A stretch of 64,000 bases of DNA, from assembly GCA_003415625.1 (NCBI GenBank), contig PYIU01000003.1, positions 5,890,001-5,954,000 of the forward strand, read 5' to 3'. Position 1 is the stretch's first letter, and each line of letters opens with the position of its first letter. The notes under the pieces are model-generated. The model was not told where the DNA came from. It worked only from the letters and a program-made list of their open reading frames with translations, and did not search any database. The DNA comes from Aquanectria penicillioides (lineage: Eukaryota > Ascomycota > Sordariomycetes > Hypocreales > Nectriaceae). The position numbers and the translations under genes were made by a program. Positions 1-9,581 of the stretch are shown in pieces.

Positions 1-776
1 GAGAGATGTCAGTCCGCGTAATCTAACTCAGATAGTCTAGTGGTCTTACTCAACGCATCGTCTGCAAGCCGTTCATATTTCCTACGAGCGGATTCCTGAA
101 ATGGACTAGGAATCTTTGCAGCAAGATATGCCTTGTATAGTCCTTTCATTACCTCATATCCTACATCCGATGCTTCATCACCAGGACCTAGATGAACATT
201 AATTTGTTCGGCACGACTGTATATTTCATCCATTATGGCAACTTGTTTGCTCCTCTCTCGAAGCGCCTCGAGCGTGTCTGCCTGATTGATGCAGATCGAA
301 TCGACCCAAATAGTCTTTCGTAGCTTTCCACGAAGCATGCGTCGTAGAGCAGAGGCACAGTTGGCCGTGATCTGCATCACCTTTCCATCGATAAGTATTC
401 GTTCTGAAGGGGCGGGGTTTCCCCAAGTATAGGACAGCGCATGGTAATCAGGATGGTTATCGAGAGAGGCTTCGATAAGAGATCCTTCGAGTGGCATCGA
501 GTCTAGATCAAAATTTCCCCGCAAATTCAACTGAAGAGAGAGAATTCTGAAATTCGAATCGGATCTCAACGGTGCATAGGCGAAGATCGTCGGGTCTACT
601 GGGGCTCCACCCAAACTTGGAGGATGAGGGGCTCCAGACGCTACACTGATTGAGTCGTGCGGGATGTTTGGGCCTGGTGGCGGCATGCTTGGATGTGACG
701 GCCCCGGATCCTGGTGAGGGTTTCTGCCGCCGGTGTCCTCTGTCAGGTATCGGAATAGGCTGGTCAGTCGCCCCAT
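1..776 (-). CDS. HET-domain (heterokaryon incompatibility) protein, N-terminal part, runs off left edge
   Basis: The N-terminal ~100 residues are Pro/Gly-rich and of low complexity. From about residue 110 the HET signature follows: YHALSYTWG, then IWVDSICINQ, then RSKQVAIMDEIYSRAEQI. HET proteins are cytoplasmic factors that trigger growth arrest or cell death on non-self recognition. The open frame meets a TGA at 9-11, but this is probably intronic: a GTAAGA donor lies at plus 44-49 and a CTGAC branch-like motif at about 8-12. The acceptor would therefore sit just outside the window. Known HET proteins usually run several hundred residues further, so the gene is read as cut by the window edge rather than truncated. 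Start chosen at 776, the first ATG of the frame. The neighbouring MFS gene is on the same strand with no evident functional link. Confidence 0.8.
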
Positions 777-1704
777 AATAAGAGGTCAAGGTGGCTGTAG
801 ACTCTGTAGAATTGTCGGTCGAAGCCGGCGGCGATGAGAACGCATCCAAAGCCTACGCAACTTACCAAGATGGGCAGTCGGAGAAGCTTGCTTCAAATCA
901 AGATGTTGCTTGGCATCACGTGCCAAGTTTTGACAAGGACGTGCGCCTGGAGCGCTACCCCATGATCTGCAACATTGTAGACTGGAATCTCGCTGCCTCT
1001 CGATTCAGTAGTTCCGGTTGATAAGCGAGAGGGCGCATCGAATCTAAGTCATCATCAATTCACCATTTTGGACAAAGACGTCTGGGTAATGCCTCTAAGT
1101 CATATCCCCGCTGGATATTCGTTCAGCGTCATAGGCGATAAATGACAAGAGCGTAAATTACAAGCTGAAAGCCAAGTTCTAAATGCCTTGGAATTGTCTT
1201 TTTTGATATGACAGCTAAACGGTTCAAGGATACGGACGAGCCGTAAGCAACCTACTAGCTAGCCGGCCAATTTAAACGTTCCTGAACTGTGGACCGAGCA
1301 AAGGGTTGGGGCACCACGAAAAGGTATGCGACTTGGTTTTGGATGGCAAAATACCGTTTGCTAGAATCTATTGATAGACCGCGTGATTGCATATTTCAGA
1401 AAGATTGGTAACCCTTGGCTACAAAGGCTATCTGAACCGGTTCGCACCTTCACACACACCAACACTAAGACTCAAGTAGTCAGCCATGTTTGGTTTCATG
1501 TCAAACCCGGCTATCCCAATTCGCCATGGTGCTCAAACGATAATGGGACCATGCGACACAATCGCGCATAAACCTTAGTCTAATGAAATTATTATTGATT
1601 GAAACGATTACATCTAGTTAAGACGTTCCATGTCTTTATTCGTTGCCAACGAATCCCATTCTATTTTTAGTTCCCTGTAACTCCGGATATACATAAAAGA
1701 AAAC
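777..1704. other. Intergenic, no gene seen
   Basis: The short plus-strand frame at 791-1021 lies opposite the upstream side of the HET gene and has no recognisable domain. Nothing else with coding character was found between the HET start and the MFS stop codon. Confidence 0.6.
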
Positions 1705-3498
1705 CTAAGTGAAAGATTGTCTAGTGTTAACCCGATCGATATCGTAAGGGTTACCGTCATATGATTGACGACGGTGCGAGGCTCCGGTGTGGTGTGAAGC
1801 GCGAGACTGAATAGGGGCGAACGTGGGCTCGTCAACCACTGTAGAAGCATCATCAGAGCCAGAGTCGTCGTCTAGGTGCTCATGATCACCATCTTCTTGC
1901 TTCTCAGGCTCGGTAGCAGCTCCGGCCTGGCTCTGTTGCAAGTTCTTCATGAATGCAGCAGACTGAGCAGCGAACTTGCATCGCGCACGAATTGCCGGTC
2001 CGTACTTGTAAAAAAGGAAAGGGAATGGCACGCAGGCCAACGCCAAAAAGGCTGGGATAGATGAGGCCCAGTGAATACCAAGATCCTTATACATATAGGT
2101 AGTGAACAGTGGGAAAGCTGCGCCGAAGCAGGATCGAAGCACTGAGTTGGCAGCCAGAACCGATGCAGCGAAAATCGTATAGGCGTCAATCAGGTAGTTC
2201 ATAATGCTCAAGAACACCAAGACCATTCCAAACCCAAAGGGCACGCCTGCTGCAATGCTGGCCATCCAGTGAATAGAGGGCGAGTTTGTCCAGGCAAACC
2301 AGAAGAGGCCAATGGGGAGAGCAACGGATCCAACCAAGGCACCTGTGAGACGGGCCTCAGGGGGAGCAAAACCGCCATGCTCTTGCTCGATTTTGATATA
2401 CCGCTTGTTGGCAGGGATTGTATAGGCAATTGCAAACAGCATTCCCACCATGATACCAAGGAACGAGAGACCGCCAACACCCTGGTTCCACCCACGGCCT
2501 TGCTGGTAGACAATAGGGAAAGCGGCAAAGAGCATGTAAAGAGTTCCATAAATAATGGCCATGTAGATAGATAAAAGGAAAACAATAGGCTCCCTGAAGA
2601 GCAGGATCCAGGGTCGAGACAAGGCTGTCTTGAGGGCCTCCTTGAGGTTGGTCTTGCCTTGCTTGTGCTCGATAATGCTTATATAATGCTTTCCAGTCAT
2701 CTGCGAAAGCTTGGCAGCTCGTTTGCGGAGCAAGACAGGAGCGTACGTCTCGGGCACAAGAACCGTTCCGAAGATCCAAACGGTGCCGGAGAAAATGGCA
2801 AGGAAGCCCATGACCCATCGCCAACCGGCATTCATACCCAGGAAACCTCCGGCGACGGGGCCAAGAACAGGGCCGAGAAATGGAGCGGCAGCAAAGATGG
2901 CCATGGCAAGACCTCGCTGAGAAGCAGGGAACATGTCCGCAATAGCACCACCCGCGTTGGTAAGGGGAGAAGATCCAAAGGCTCCTGCGAAGAATCGCAG
3001 AACCGTCAAAGTTGCGACATCATTGGCGCCCGCACAGCCTGCGTTGAATGCAGTCAGGGCAGCATATGTTCCGATGAAGAGAACCTGGCGTCCGAAAAGC
3101 TCGCTAAGTGGCGCCCACAGAAGGGGACCAATCGCAAAACCCAAAACGAAAAGGGAGACACCGAGGGTGGCCAGCTCTTGACTGACTTTAAACTCTCTGA
3201 TGATTTCAGACATGCCGCCGGTATAAGCAGAAGACACAAGAGAGACTGCGAGAGTGGCAATAGCAAGGATCATGGTGATGGACCACTTGGTGAGTGTCGT
3301 AAACGCCATGGGGTTTCGAGGGTCGTCGGGGATCCATTGTACTAGATAGGGGTCTTTTTCTGTGCCTGACCCGGCGTATTGGTAGTTGAGGACTTCGTCA
3401 GTGATCCCGGCCTGATCATAGACCTTTCGCCAGTAGGGTATTCTGGTGTTTTGCACCGGCTCGACGTCGGCCTGTTTTTTCGCGTCGGAGTCTGCCAT
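1705..3498 (-). CDS. MFS transporter, DHA1 (drug:H+ antiporter / polyamine-type) family
   Basis: An uninterrupted 597-residue frame with about 12 predicted helices. A ~80-residue polar N-terminus includes the IPYWRKV and WIPDDPRNPMAF type motifs seen just before helix 1 in fungal DHA1 exporters. Further motifs are PLSELFGRQ (loop 2-3), LRFFAGAFGSSPLTNAGG, and the antiporter motif C region GPVLGPVAGGFLG. A VPETYAPVLL segment precedes a charged central loop. The C-terminal ~80 residues are an acidic/Ser-rich cytoplasmic tail. Known members export polyamines, azoles and other xenobiotics across the plasma membrane; the substrate here cannot be read from sequence. No intron is needed. Confidence 0.93.
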   Translation of the reverse strand: MADSDAKKQADVEPVQNTRIPYWRKVYDQAGITDEVLNYQYAGSGTEKDPYLVQWIPDDPRNPMAFTTLTKWSITMILAIATLAVSLVSSAYTGGMSEIIREFKVSQELATLGVSLFVLGFAIGPLLWAPLSELFGRQVLFIGTYAALTAFNAGCAGANDVATLTVLRFFAGAFGSSPLTNAGGAIADMFPASQRGLAMAIFAAAPFLGPVLGPVAGGFLGMNAGWRWVMGFLAIFSGTVWIFGTVLVPETYAPVLLRKRAAKLSQMTGKHYISIIEHKQGKTNLKEALKTALSRPWILLFREPIVFLLSIYMAIIYGTLYMLFAAFPIVYQQGRGWNQGVGGLSFLGIMVGMLFAIAYTIPANKRYIKIEQEHGGFAPPEARLTGALVGSVALPIGLFWFAWTNSPSIHWMASIAAGVPFGFGMVLVFLSIMNYLIDAYTIFAASVLAANSVLRSCFGAAFPLFTTYMYKDLGIHWASSIPAFLALACVPFPFLFYKYGPAIRARCKFAAQSAAFMKNLQQSQAGAATEPEKQEDGDHEHLDDDSGSDDASTVVDEPTFAPIQSRASHHTGASHRRQSYDGNPYDIDRVNTRQSFT

Positions 3499-6286
3499 GT
3501 TGGCTTTGGTGGAGTCGGATTTGCAATGTCGTTGTGGTGGACATGAACTGGTTAATTTAACAGCTTTGTTGAGGCGTGTGGGTCAATCGACGGAAGCGAA
3601 GGGGGGACAGAGGACAAAAAGAAGCGAAAAGGCACTTTGTTCAGAAATGGATCCTGAAAAGAAGAAAAGAAGAGGGGACAAGGGAAAATTTCAGATGGGA
3701 TGGGTTGAGATTGAATAAAATAGTGCGGCGGTGGTGGGTTGGGGGGATTCTGGCAATTATAAGCCATGGATCAGAAACCGGCACGATGACGTCTCGTATC
3801 AAACCGAGCTAGCAAATTCAACATGCAGTTCATGGTGACGGAGTTTGGCAGCACCGTAGTCCGTGTGCTAATTAGCCTCGGGTCGGTGCTGCAGTCCGTC
3901 AAGGCGGCGAAGCCGTGTGTAGGAAGGGCGCGATACTATGGGGCGGGGTGTGTCCAGCATGAACGGGCCGTTTCTCTAACATGGAGTTTGTTGGTTCCCA
4001 ACGCCCCTCGGCGTGTCGGGGGCGCGCATCGCGACTTGATTTATAACCAGCCCATGGATGCTCCGCGGGCTTGGGCACCGGGGCGGTGGATATCTGCAGG
4101 GAATGGGGATGGGATCTGGGAGATGCGCTGGAAAGATGCTCGAGTCCGGGCCTCTTGTGGAGTCCCCAGGCAAACTTTTGCGTGTACTCCGTACTTCGTG
4201 CGTCGGTGACATCCAGCGGCTTCCAAGAATACGTTGCTTGTTACGGCGGCGTTCCACAACAGAGGGCCAATCAGGGGAGCAAAATCCATGGGATCGGCAC
4301 CGATCCGGCATCCTTCGCCGCCGTCTTGGATGCTCCAAGTTTGCTGATGCCCACCAGCCAATGGCATCAATTCCTCGCTCGACAGCTCCGTGGATTCGGT
4401 CCCGCCATCGGCCGGTCGGCGCTCATGAGCCTCGGCTGCTGGGGTTCCAGAAAGCCGCTACACCAAGGCGCTAACCCAGATTGGCCCATCCATGAGGTAA
4501 TCCCGTAATTAACCCCGGACGTTCGCCCCATTCTGGACAGAAACCGGAGTTAGGGGACGGGATTCGGATCCGTGAAGGCGGACTACGGCGCAATGACCCT
4601 GTCGACCTTTATTAATCTATGGTTCGTTGGTGGCCAGACGGAACTACGTCGTGTGCCCGACGACCCGATGAACTGTGACTGTGCAGCATCGCAATCGAAC
4701 CATGTCCTATCTCTATTCACTATTCACTATTCACGGTCTTGTTATTTGGATAAGACATCACGGCCGAAACTAACAACCCTTTTCGCAAGATAACCTCGAA
4801 ATATTCGAACACACATCTACTAGGCAAATTAAAGGAGCATGCTGAAATAACCCGTGCTCTCTTATCAGTGCGTGCTTTCCAACCCTGTTGTTGTGGTAAC
4901 ACGCAATAGGGGTTACAATCCAAGAAAGAAAAAACCCTTGACTTCGTGGCACAGCAGGCCTGCGGCCGGGCCCCTTGTCCAATACAATTCAGACACAGAT
5001 TCTCGTTTAATAATCACTCCTGTAAAAGACAGCGTGAAGGTGACGTGAGGCTAAGGGAATACTAAATCAATTCCATTTTTAACCCCGAGAGATTTGTGAA
5101 ACAAAGTGACTAAAACGAAAGAGTGGAGTAGAACACGGCTAATTTGCGATCCAGAGCGGTGGCTTAGTCCAGGGTAGGGCTGAAGTTGGCGATGTAGAAC
5201 AGTCTCTTTTCAGCCAATTGCGATATCTTGAGGAACCAGTATCTTCTGAATGATCCCCATGGTCGACTTAGTGGAATAGTAAGCACTAATAACCACTGCT
5301 CTTATGAAGAAAACAATACGCCGAGCTGTTAACAGGCATGGTTGTGTTTGTTGACGGATATAGCGGCCGGGCGAAGGTGGTCGCCGCTACAGACATAGCG
5401 GCCGGCCACAAGCCGACCTCGGGGGCCTTGTGGGCCTAGGTCTTGAGGCTACGTATCCTCATAAGGGAATCCCTGCACTGTAAATAGGTGACTGCATTCT
5501 GCGACCACTATCTAGCTGTTCCTTACGAATCCCAATTGATCTGGACCGACCCGTTGCGCATGTCGCCCGCTGTGACCGTCCCTGCGCGTGCCTGTATATT
5601 GTTTACAGTGTTGACTCCAGAGCATCCAGCAGGTTCGTCGTAGCAAAAGTGGCCTGAATACACAAGTTTGGTCTGTTCAAAGAGAGCTGGGGGGATTTTG
5701 CTGGCAGGGCACTGCCTTGTGCCATCACAAAACCGGATCCGAACAGACTCTACTCTGTCACAACCCCCCTGCTTGCAGGCAAATACCTCAATGTGACACA
5801 TACCTGATACTCTGTACCAATAGATAGGAGTGAGAAGTTAGAAAACCAAGAATATTGACAGCCAATTTCAGTGATTCGTTGTAAAGATGTACTGGGCTTT
5901 GATAGTTGCCGCATTAAAAACAAGAAGGCCAACCGAGGAGAATTTATATTGCTCACGTGGAACAGTGAGACCATGTTTCTGTTTAGTTTTGTTGTGAACA
6001 GCTATCTAATGTTGTGAAGAACTCATTGTCAAAGAATCCTGTTCAACAAACCAAAGAGTTATTATTTAGGCCTGTGCCCCGAACATATCCCGAAATACTT
6101 TAGCGCATGTTCGTTAGACTTCAATTTTCAATCCCGACAACGGAAATCACTTGGTGAGGAGCTAATCAAAACTTGATCACTGAATTTTATCAATTTCATA
6201 CATGCCTTGAATATGACTGATCATACGGTCAGCCTGCGAATCTATGTCTACATATCCCATTCTCCATTCAGCCAACGCCATTGCTT
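3499..6286. other. Intergenic stretch with overlapping small ORFs
   Basis: From 3499 to 5050 several overlapping 60-140 residue frames lie on both strands, none with a recognisable domain. The GC-rich block at 5359-5440 repeats 'tagcggccgg' at 5361 and 5396 and contains a CCACAAG/CTTGTGG hairpin near 5405-5430. This is unlike its surroundings and could be an element remnant. The Cys-rich frame at 5523-5801 is listed separately. Confidence 0.5.
5523..5801 (-). CDS. Small cysteine-rich ORF, unrecognised, possibly the last exon of a small secreted protein
   Basis: The frame of 92 residues holds eight Cys, spaced as in disulfide-rich proteins (for example C-x6-C-x4-C, FCDGTRQC and FCYDEPAGC). 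No family is recognised. An acceptor-like TACAG lies about 15 bases upstream of its ATG, so it may be the distal exon of a gene whose first exon would encode a signal peptide. I could not find a convincing signal-peptide exon. It could equally be a degraded gene or a chance frame. Confidence 0.3.
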   Translation of the reverse strand: MCHIEVFACKQGGCDRVESVRIRFCDGTRQCPASKIPPALFEQTKLVYSGHFCYDEPAGCSGVNTVNNIQARAGTVTAGDMRNGSVQINWDS

Positions 6287-7508
6287 TTAGACAGACTTGG
6301 CCAGGCTCTTCTTGATTTCAGCCACAACTGCAGCCGTGACCTCCTTTGTTGTTGCGTTGCCACCCAGATCAGCCGACAGGACGCCAGCGTCGCACACATT
6401 TTCTACACACTCCATGAGCTTAGTAGAAGCCTCATCTTCACCCAGCCACGCAAGCATCTCAGCTGCGGTCCAGAAAGTTGCGACAGGGTTGGCAATGCCC
6501 TTGCCAGTGATATCGAAGGCAGAACCGTGAATTGGCTCGAACATGGACGGGTTCTCACGAGTAGGGTCCAAGTTGCTGGTGGGGGCAATACCAATAGAAC
6601 CAGCTAGGGCGGCAGCGAGATCAGAGAGAATGTCGGCGTGCTGGCATCTAGTGTTAATGGAAGGTTTGACAACTCCAGCAGAGGGTAGTGATTAACTCAC
6701 GAGATTTGTGGCAACGATGGTGTCCAAGCTCTCGGGCTTCAAAACCATTCGGGTAGTCATGGCGTCAACCAACATCTTGTCCACGGTGACGTCGGGAAAC
6801 TCGGCAGCAACATCTTGGGCAACCTCATCCCACAAGACCATGCCGTTTCGCTGCGCGTTGCTCTTGGTGACGACAGTCAATAGCTTACGGGGACGCTTCT
6901 GGGCAGTCTCAAACGCAAAGCGCATGAGTCTGGTGATGCCGTGGCGAGTAAAGATGGAAACCTCAGTGGCGGTCTCCCAGGGGCGGCCGCGGTGAGATCG
7001 TCCGCCCTGGCCGGCATACTCTCCCTCACTGTTCTCACGGATAATGACCCAATCCAGGTCCCCAGTCTTGCAGTTTCGAAGAGGCGATTGGGTGCCTCTC
7101 AAAACCTTGGTGGGGCGAACATTTGCGTACTGCTGGAAGGGCTGGCAGATGGCCAGACGCAAGCCCCACAGCGAAATGTGATCAGGGACATCTTGAAAAA
7201 TCATGTGAGCATCCTGATACCGTGGGTGCGTGCTTAGCTGACTTACCAGGGGCACCAACGGCGCCAAAGAGAATAGCATCGTGCTTCTTGAGCTGCTCGA
7301 GGCCATTTTCGGGGATATACTTTCCAGTCTTCTTGTAAGTATCAGAGCTCCAGTCATAGTGCGTAAAGTCAAGCTCGAAGGTCTGGACAGATTCGGCCAG
7401 CGCCTTCAACACCTCGATGCCAGCCTCGACAACCTCGGGGCCGATTCCATCAGCAGGGATGGAGGCGATGCTGTACGCCTTCTTGGCGGCAACTGCGCTG
7501 GGTGACAT
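6287..7508 (-). CDS. Tartrate / D-malate-type dehydrogenase (isocitrate/isopropylmalate dehydrogenase superfamily)
   Basis: Three exons, 7508-7247, 7191-6701 and 6640-6287 (introns 55 and 60 bp), give 368 residues, the normal family size. Motifs in order: IPADGIGPEV near residue 17, GAVGAPDVPDHISLWG across the first splice junction, NVRPTK, ENSEGEYAGQGG, NLHADILSDL across the second junction, and EPIHGSAFDITGKGIANP near the C-terminus. The GAPDVPDHISLWG and HGSAFDI forms are those of bacterial tartrate dehydrogenase (TtuC) and D-malate dehydrogenase (DmlA) rather than of LEU2. TtuC-type enzymes are NAD- and metal-dependent. They oxidise tartrate to oxaloglycolate, decarboxylate meso-tartrate to D-glycerate, and accept D-malate. 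No mitochondrial presequence is evident, so a cytosolic site is inferred. The gene is divergent from a glycerate-kinase-like gene 562 bp away. LEU2-like activity is the main alternative, less likely on motifs. Confidence 0.88.
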
Positions 7509-8070
7509 GGTGTGGATTGAGAAGATGGGGTTGGGTTGGTTGGTTAGGGGTAATGATGCTGATGATGCGGTGAAGAAGCAATTATGCAGACTTGCAATTG
7601 CACAGGGCGTCTTTTGTAATCTTGGACACTTCTAGGATGTCTCCGAATGCGGATGTACGGCGGCCATTTGATGTAACGCCTCATCATGGTGCATTTGCAA
7701 CTCTGGGTGGAGCGGGGGTTGGATTGTCCGCGGACATTTCTTAGTCCACCGTAAATGAGTCGGCGAATATCGCCCCGTAAACCACCCCAAGTCGTCTGCC
7801 ATTTTGCTCACATGACGTGGCTTTGGACCATGGGCCTCGGACGAACGTCGTAAATTCCTAGAAAACCGCCTGCGGCAGAGGCAATGTCTAGAGCGGCGTT
7901 GGAAGTCCGCGATGTCTGGCTGGCAGTTTGATGTGCCGATGCGGGGAAATGCTAGCTTAGAGCGCGGAGAAGCGACTCCTGAGATGTTTTCATAATCTCT
8001 CAACAGTCAAACTTGCAATCCGTCATCAAATCTCAATGAATATCGACCCAACTCTGCATTCTTTTGCACC
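7509..8070. promoter_or_regulatory. Shared divergent promoter of dehydrogenase and glycerate-kinase-like genes
   Basis: This 562-bp stretch separates two outward-facing genes and so must hold both promoters. It contains the perfect 12-bp palindrome TGTCCGCGGACA at 7725-7736. Overlapping it, at 7731-7747, is a 17-bp sequence whose reverse complement, GGACTAAGAAATGTCCG, matches 16 of 17 positions of a site between the two regulator genes at 16625-16641. CGG/CCG half-sites of this kind are typical of Zn2Cys6 regulators. The regulatory role is inferred. Confidence 0.5.
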
Positions 8071-9030
8071 ATGATAGACCCAAGAGCTGTCCAGGACGTC
8101 CTGTCCATTTTTGTTCCCCTTATTGAGGCGCATCGCCGGGGGACATCAAGACCATATGTTCTGGGCTTGTCGGGATTACAGGGCAGCGGGAAATCTACCT
8201 GGGCTGCGGCTCTGTCCACGGCGTTGACGGCCCAGCATAATCTGAAAACCCGAATTGTGTCATTGGATGATTTGTACTCCGATCATGCAGAGCTGGTCGC
8301 CCTACGAAACGCCAATCCCGACAACGGATTGCTGCAGTCAAGGGGCCAACCCGGAACACACGATGAGGTTCTTGCCGGAGAGTTCTTCTCGCAAATCCGT
8401 GATATCAACTCAACCGCGGTCTCAGAATCTGTTGTCAGATGGCCTGCATACGACAAGAGCTTGCATAGTGGCCAGGGTGGCCGGGTACCTATTGAGCAAT
8501 GGGACAAGGTCCCAGCTAGCGAAGGCCTCGATGTGCTTATTTTTGAAGGCTGGTGCCTGGGTTTCCAACCCTTAACCGAAGACCAAGTTAAAGACAAATG
8601 GGCAGAGGATAAGGCTGCAGCACAGGCTGGAGAGTCGCAGTCTGAAGAGTCCAAGCTCATCCAGACGCTCGCGAGCCATGACTTGAGCCACCTTCAGCTC
8701 ATTAACGCCAACCTCCGGCGCTACTGCGAAACCTTTACTGGCCCACAGTACTTTGATGGGTTCCTTCACCTGAGCACTGACAAGCTGATTCACGTTTATG
8801 AGTGGAGATTGGGTCAGGAGAAGGCGCTCAGGAAGCACAAACCGGGGATGACCGACGAACAAGTTGTTCAATTCGTGCGGGGATACATGCCTGCATACGA
8901 ACTATTCCTCAGCCGTCTCCAACATGAAAACTTCTTCAAGGGAGAAGAAACTAGATCTACACCGAAGAAGCACGCACAGATTGTGTTAAATCAGGGCAGG
9001 GAAGTGACTCAGGTAAAACAGTTAGATTAA
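8071..9030 (+). CDS. D-glycerate 3-kinase-like P-loop kinase (yeast Tda10 / plant GLYK type)
   Basis: Single-exon, 319 residues. The Walker A motif GLQGSGKST is at about residues 35-43, followed by VSLDDLY near 63-69, a family motif in the phosphoribulokinase/uridine-kinase-like fold. Further motifs are NPDNGLLQSRGQPGTHD, the P-AYDKSLHSGQGGR block, the Walker-B-like LIFEGWCLGF, and HVYEWRLGQE-ALR near residue 245. Plant members phosphorylate D-glycerate to 3-phosphoglycerate; the fungal Tda10 group is ATP-binding with less certain substrates. The neighbour is a tartrate-type dehydrogenase, a possible source of D-glycerate, and the next gene is an organic-anion carrier. That context favours glycerate as substrate. 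The start is the first ATG and gives the usual length. Confidence 0.85.
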   Translation: MIDPRAVQDVLSIFVPLIEAHRRGTSRPYVLGLSGLQGSGKSTWAAALSTALTAQHNLKTRIVSLDDLYSDHAELVALRNANPDNGLLQSRGQPGTHDEVLAGEFFSQIRDINSTAVSESVVRWPAYDKSLHSGQGGRVPIEQWDKVPASEGLDVLIFEGWCLGFQPLTEDQVKDKWAEDKAAAQAGESQSEESKLIQTLASHDLSHLQLINANLRRYCETFTGPQYFDGFLHLSTDKLIHVYEWRLGQEKALRKHKPGMTDEQVVQFVRGYMPAYELFLSRLQHENFFKGEETRSTPKKHAQIVLNQGREVTQVKQLD

Positions 9031-9581
9031 TCCCATCACCTCGGACTACCGGCTTTAGATCTCGTACATATGAATAGTGAGAGACAATACAACAATCCAA
9101 TTTTAAACCCGATTTAGTCCTGTTCCATATCCCCGGAGACCCTCCAAAAATCATTACGTAGATGTGATCAAACGCGTTCACCCATGCTGATAGTCTGCAT
9201 TGCAACCCCGTCTGCCCCATGCTTTTGCCGACACCAGCCCCAATTCCGGTTCGTCCCCGCTTCACGAGCCCCAGGTTCTCCTCACGCGGCAGATTCATTG
9301 TCCGACGCTAAGAAATCTAAGGTTGCGCTAGTCCAAGTTCTAGATTTGCCCTTATGGCAGTTAAGCTTGGTGAAAATCCGGGGCCCCAGGGGGCAAGGTC
9401 TCACAGAGAAGATCAAGTCAGGCCATGGTGATTGATGACCAGCGCTCGATCCTTGACCTGGTAAGATATAAGATACCATTGCGGCCACATCCAACTTTTG
9501 GGAGTTAGCTAGGACTATCAACCTCCTATTCCCTTCTCCATTCTTCTCATTCAACCCTTCCAATCGCGTCTAAGAACCAGA
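9031..9581 (+). promoter_or_regulatory. Intergenic / promoter of ACS-family transporter
   Basis: No ORF of substance. The ATTGTCCG element at 9297-9304 and CTAAGAAAT at 9308-9316 are both present, the latter in opposite orientation, in the divergent promoter at 7723-7744. This is a weaker partial match to the same putative operator. Confidence 0.35.

Noticed and set aside
2659..3345. 228-residue plus-strand ORF opposite the DHA1 transporter
   Set aside because: Shadow of the transporter gene; hydrophilic random-like composition.
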